Below are positions 31,180 through 34,387 of a DNA stretch of 34,387 nt, piece after piece (position 1 is the stretch's first letter; each line of letters starts with the position of its first letter). The notes below the pieces were generated by a model. The model was not told the origin of the DNA. It searched no databases and saw nothing but the letters and a program-made list of their open reading frames with translations. Source of the stretch: Acidobacteriota bacterium (GTDB lineage Bacteria > Acidobacteriota > Holophagae > Thermotomaculales > Thermotomaculaceae); contig QMQE01000002.1 of assembly GCA_003650445.1 (NCBI GenBank), forward strand, positions 1 to 34,387, in the 5' to 3' direction. The position numbers and the translations under genes were made by a program.

Positions 31180-32244
31180 ATGTTCACCCGTCTTTTTGTC
31201 ATCATCGCGGTGGCGGTGGCCTATTTCAGTTTTTCGGCAATTTTCAAAAAACGAAAAATCTCCACCTTTGTGGGAATGGAATACCTTATCCTTGGATTCC
31301 TGCTATCAAAATTTCCACTGGGGCAGGGATTATTGAAACCCCTGCTCTACCCCTTCCTTGGCTGGATCGGGCTTTTAATCGGCCTGGAAGTGGATTTCCA
31401 TTATCTGAAGGAGCTGCCCAGGCATTTTCTGACGAAGGCAGCCCTCTGGGCTGTCGGGTTGACGATGGTAATGGCACTGGGCCTGGTACTTTTGACCGGC
31501 AACCCGATGCTTTCAATTTTCGCTTTGGCCCTGGCGCCCATCAGTTTTCGTGTCACTTCCCACTTTATACCTTCCCGGGGTATTGATAATCGTACAGTAC
31601 TCTTTTTTGTCAGCATTCTTCCATTCTTCATTCTTCTGCTTTTCGCAGGTGCTCAGGCAGTTACCCTTTCCCCGCTTTCAACCGTGTATATGATCTGTTT
31701 CAGTACACTTTTTGCCATTTTCTCCCGGGCACTTCTTTCATTGAACCACAAACCGGAGGGATTGCTCCTGGTGCTTATCGGAGTCATTGTCCTGCTATCT
31801 GAAACCTGTGCCGTATTCCAGATTTCTCCACTGACGGTTTCTTTTTTTGCCGGGGTCTACCTTGCCAATACCTGCAAAAAATGCGACCCCATCTACCGGG
31901 ACATTGCGGCGGATGAAAAACCACTGTACATGCTCTTTCTTCTCCTGGTGGGTATGCTGTCCGGCATTCCGGACAACCCGGAATTTCTGTTTTCCTCTCT
32001 TTCCATCATTTTGATTGCGGGATTGCTCCGCTTCGTATTTGTAAAAGTCCCCTGGTTCAATCTAAAAACTCACCCATGGGCCTATTTCATGGCGCCGGGG
32101 GGACTATCTATTGCCATCGGTACGGACATCTGGATACAGAACGGAGGCACGTTTCCGGCCGCATGGTTTTCCTCCTTTCTGGTAGCCGTAATGATCCTCC
32201 AGGCAATCGGCGTAATGGCTGGAAAAATGGGAGATGACAAATGA
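31180..32244 (+). CDS. CPA2-type cation/proton antiporter-like membrane protein, short form
   Basis: A 354-residue protein with about ten hydrophobic segments. WIGLLIGLEVDFHYLKELP (about 62-80) matches the conserved GLELD segment of CPA2 antiporters. The segment that normally carries the ion-binding Asp (FQDLAV type) reads FVSILPFFILLLF (about 142-154), with no acidic residue, and the preceding crossover helix is ALAPISFRV. There is no C-terminal TrkA-N domain. It begins 1 base after the PII-like stop and overlaps the next antiporter as ATGA. It may be a non-transporting partner subunit or a diverged carrier. Confidence 0.8.
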   Translation: MFTRLFVIIAVAVAYFSFSAIFKKRKISTFVGMEYLILGFLLSKFPLGQGLLKPLLYPFLGWIGLLIGLEVDFHYLKELPRHFLTKAALWAVGLTMVMALGLVLLTGNPMLSIFALALAPISFRVTSHFIPSRGIDNRTVLFFVSILPFFILLLFAGAQAVTLSPLSTVYMICFSTLFAIFSRALLSLNHKPEGLLLVLIGVIVLLSETCAVFQISPLTVSFFAGVYLANTCKKCDPIYRDIAADEKPLYMLFLLLVGMLSGIPDNPEFLFSSLSIILIAGLLRFVFVKVPWFNLKTHPWAYFMAPGGLSIAIGTDIWIQNGGTFPAAWFSSFLVAVMILQAIGVMAGKMGDDK

Positions 32245-33557
32245 ACTGGAGAGCCATCGGCAGCCTGCTGCTCAACATCATCGCCATTTCTGTCCTGTTT
32301 TTCCTGATACTAACCGGGAGCAGTACGGTATCTCACAGCGCTGCAATCGCCCCCTACCTGGCGTTGGGTTTTCTCATCATCGTCGCCTACCTTACAGGGA
32401 TTCTGGCAAGAGAACTGGGCTTCCCCGCCCTTACCGGGAACCTCTTGGCCGGCATCGTATTCGGTCCGTCCCTTCTGGGATTTATCACGAAAAGCAACAT
32501 TCATTCCCTTGAATTCATTAACACCATCGCCTTGAGTTTTATTGCCCTGTCAGCCGGAGGTGAATTGAAACTTAAGAGCCTCCGGGAGAATGCCAGCGTC
32601 ATTTCAGGCATCACTTTGAGTCACACGGTTCTGATTTTCGGCGGTACCCTGGTGGCCATGGTTTCCTTCCTGAACATCTCCGGAATCCAGGGAATCGCCG
32701 GATCAAGAATCATCTGGATGGCATCCATTGTTCTGGCCGTAGTCGCTGTGGCAAAATCCCCGGCATCCACCATCGCAGTTATTAACGAGTATAAAGCCAG
32801 GGGGCCGTTTACAGACGTTGTACTGGGCGTGACCATGGTGAAAGACGTTGTTGTACTCCTGATATTTGCCGTTTCCATGGGAATAATCCGGGGAATCAGC
32901 GGTGCAGCGCCCTTCTCTCTTTCTTTTCTCTTTCACACCTTTGGAGACATTTTTCTGTCCATTGGCGCCGGCCTGGTTTACGGCGGATTGATGATCCTGT
33001 TTTACCGTTTTGTTGCCCGTGAAATCACTGTGTTCATTGTCATTGCCGCTTTTCTTGCCAATGAACTGGCAAGCTTTGCCGGATTGGAACAGATGCTCAT
33101 GTGCATGATTGCCGGCTTCGTCGTTCAGAATTTCTCCAGGCAAGGGGCTTTGATGATTGAGGGAATTGAAAAAAGTCATCTTCCAATCTACGTCATTTTC
33201 TTTTCCATTGCAGGAGCCGGGTTGGATTTTTCATATTTTGGATCGGTTTACATCCTTGTCACGCTTTTTGTGCTTCTCCGTGTCGGCCTTATCTTCTTCT
33301 CCACTTTTCTGGGAGCGAAACTCACAGGGGCATCCCCCGCCATACGAAAATTTGCCTGGACCGGTTTTCTCACCAATGCCGGCCTGACCCTCAGTATTGC
33401 CATTATTGTCGAAAAGGCATTTCCGGACTGGGGCCGGCCGTTGAAATCCATCATCATTTCCGCCATTGCCATCAATCAGCTTGTGGGGCCGGTGCTGTTT
33501 AAGATTGGCCTGGTAAAAAGCGGAGAAGTGAGGCCGCAGAGCGGCCGTGACAGGTGA
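32241..33557 (+). CDS. CPA2-type cation/proton antiporter
   Basis: A 438-residue polytopic protein (about 12-13 hydrophobic segments) of the Na+/H+ or K+/H+ antiporter family. Segments include LTGILARELGFPALTGNLLAGIVFGPSLLG, ALSAGGELKLKSL and the crossover-type VAKSPASTIAVINEY. They are followed by GVTMVKDVVVLLIF, which retains the Asp expected at the ion site. It has no regulatory TrkA-N domain; the EIIA and PII-like proteins of the operon may fill that role. The last codons and stop run into the composite repeat at 33549. Ion choice (sodium or potassium) cannot be read from the sequence. Confidence 0.88.
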   Translation: MNWRAIGSLLLNIIAISVLFFLILTGSSTVSHSAAIAPYLALGFLIIVAYLTGILARELGFPALTGNLLAGIVFGPSLLGFITKSNIHSLEFINTIALSFIALSAGGELKLKSLRENASVISGITLSHTVLIFGGTLVAMVSFLNISGIQGIAGSRIIWMASIVLAVVAVAKSPASTIAVINEYKARGPFTDVVLGVTMVKDVVVLLIFAVSMGIIRGISGAAPFSLSFLFHTFGDIFLSIGAGLVYGGLMILFYRFVAREITVFIVIAAFLANELASFAGLEQMLMCMIAGFVVQNFSRQGALMIEGIEKSHLPIYVIFFSIAGAGLDFSYFGSVYILVTLFVLLRVGLIFFSTFLGAKLTGASPAIRKFAWTGFLTNAGLTLSIAIIVEKAFPDWGRPLKSIIISAIAINQLVGPVLFKIGLVKSGEVRPQSGRDR

Positions 33558-33591
33558 TGGCGTACCTCCGGCACTGTGATACGTGATGGGT
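33549..33591 (+). repeat. Composite intergenic repeat: GTGATG words around a hairpin, second copy
   Basis: It begins within the antiporter gene's last codons (AGGTGATGG supplies the TGA stop), continues with CCTCCGGCAC (one base off the 592-604 hairpin arms) and ends with TGTGATACGTGATGGG. It has the same order of words and the same orientation relative to the gene as the element after yciA (561-626). A GGAAGTGTTCTG word, as in the 86-bp repeats, follows at 33595. Confidence 0.7.
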
Positions 33592-33691
33592 TCCGGAAGT
33601 GTTCTGCATTTTGAAAAAGCGACATGTGGTGTGGACGTCAGACAGGGAACCGGCCATGCTCCCTATAAACCGAGGCAAAAAAGATGAAATG

Positions 33692-33715
33692 ACCGGCGGG
33701 AATCAACCCGCCGGT
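33692..33715. terminator. Hairpin shared by convergent genes
   Basis: A 9-bp perfect stem (ACCGGCGGG/CCCGCCGGT) with a 6-base loop between the antiporter (+) and the propeller gene (-). The stop codon and last residues of the propeller gene lie in the stem and loop. T tracts are weak on the plus strand (TTTC) and about 12 bases away on the minus strand. Confidence 0.6.
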
Positions 33716-34387
33716 TTCAATGCCTTCAGTGGATAGATAAACCATTGCTCATCTCGCATAGCATACAGTTGATCGTCCACAATAAAGAAACGCCGGGATC
33801 CACCATAAAACATTTTACCATCGGGCTGTTTTTGTGCAAAAATAAGATTTTCAAAGGACAAGTCACCAAGCGAGATCCGTGTAGTATAGTTGCAGCTGCA
33901 CACCACTACACTTTCTCCGTCACGAATAACGGCCGTAGCAAATGTGGCCAACCCCTCCCCCTCACGCAATCCATCAGCCAATACACGATTTATTTCTTTG
34001 AACCGGTCAGTAAAGACATCCGGACAAATCATAAGGTCCTTTATTGGTTTGAGGGAATGACGATTCAGTAAAATGACATCCGGATAATAAGGACGAGCCA
34101 ACCACACATACTTTCCGGCCACGATCGGGATACCTTGTGAAAAATAGCGACCGTCCAGAAAAGGGTTCCCCATTTTCGGCATTGTTCCATAGCTTTCCAG
34201 TTTGCCGCTATCCATGTTAACGAAAAACACATTCGTGTCCGTTGCCGGGGCATTCAACACCAGTCTATGGTTCCGTTCATCCACAGCCAAATGTCGGGCT
34301 TTCCCTTTCAATAGAATTGACCGCTTAAATCTGCCGTCAACGCTGAACACCATTACTTTTTTCTGTTGACCGTCCAGTACATAAACT
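33703..34387 (-). CDS. Beta-propeller (NHL/6-bladed type) protein, partial (5' end beyond window)
   Basis: The frame is open to the right edge, and the residues before the first in-window Met read VYVLDGQQKKVMVFSVDGRF, a typical NHL-blade pattern, so the Met at 34353 is internal and the gene's start is missing. At least three further blades are visible (KARHLAVDERNHRLVL; GIPIVAGKYVWLARPYYPDVILLNRHSLKP; TAVIRDGESVVVCSCNYTTRIS). Such 6-bladed propeller proteins are often exported and bind peptides or ligands; no catalytic residues are evident. The last codons (LKPAG) fall in the terminator stem. Confidence 0.8.
   Translation of the reverse strand, partial: VYVLDGQQKKVMVFSVDGRFKRSILLKGKARHLAVDERNHRLVLNAPATDTNVFFVNMDSGKLESYGTMPKMGNPFLDGRYFSQGIPIVAGKYVWLARPYYPDVILLNRHSLKPIKDLMICPDVFTDRFKEINRVLADGLREGEGLATFATAVIRDGESVVVCSCNYTTRISLGDLSFENLIFAQKQPDGKMFYGGSRRFFIVDDQLYAMRDEQWFIYPLKALKPAG

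Overview
The window is bacterial chromosome with about 50-55% GC in most genes. It is gene-dense and holds 32 supported protein genes, two of them cut by the window edges. I see no rRNA, tRNA, transposase, integrase or CRISPR array. The gene mix suggests an anaerobic or facultative Gram-negative bacterium, possibly Acidobacteriota or Aminicenantes-like: a TonB C-terminal protein, exported S9 and tricorn-type proteases, a BamE-like fragment, a MrpORP/MinD/DUF134 Fe-S cluster of the kind known from sulfate reducers, and TMEM43. This lineage is inferred from gene style only.

Left part (1-7290, minus strand). A BamE-like exported protein runs off the left edge, followed by a YciA-type acyl-CoA thioesterase. 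Next is a tightly overlapping run, transcribed right to left: S9 peptidase, Gfo/Idh/MocA oxidoreductase, beta-lactamase-fold protein, TonB-like protein and YihY. At 7489-7876 a small membrane protein (-) and a methyltransferase (+) diverge from back-to-back promoters. The methyltransferase is coupled to a large exported serine hydrolase whose N-terminal half is an internal duplication. A DUF4143 ATPase follows.

Centre (12848-18534, minus strand). One probable operon encodes a DUF134 regulator, a NifX/NifB-like protein, two glycine-rich DUF5320 proteins, two MinD-type ATPases carrying 2x[4Fe-4S] ferredoxin domains, a Mrp ATPase fused to a NifX-like domain (MrpORP architecture) and a transsulfuration PLP enzyme. 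Its promoter has a perfect 16-bp palindrome filling the -35/-10 spacer, a good candidate operator for the DUF134 protein.

18859-21579. A serA-type dehydrogenase is followed upstream by an AT-richer HEPN/MNT toxin-antitoxin pair plus an unknown membrane protein. That insert is bracketed by two 86-bp direct repeats, 85/86 identical. Each copy carries a complete sigma70-like promoter that fires into serA or into the HEPN/MNT pair.

Right part. It contains an aldo/keto reductase, a tricorn-like protease behind a hybrid sensor histidine kinase, a TMEM43 homologue, and a plus-strand operon of an EIIA-like protein, a PII-like protein and two CPA2-type antiporters, the first of which appears to lack the ion-binding aspartate. 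A beta-propeller protein runs off the right edge.

Several intergenic gaps are built from a recurring family of short repeats: a 13-bp hairpin flanked by degenerate GTGATG, GGAGTA or GTGTTCTG words, often starting at a stop codon. These repeats, the duplicated promoter cassette and the palindrome promoter are the most unusual non-coding signals.
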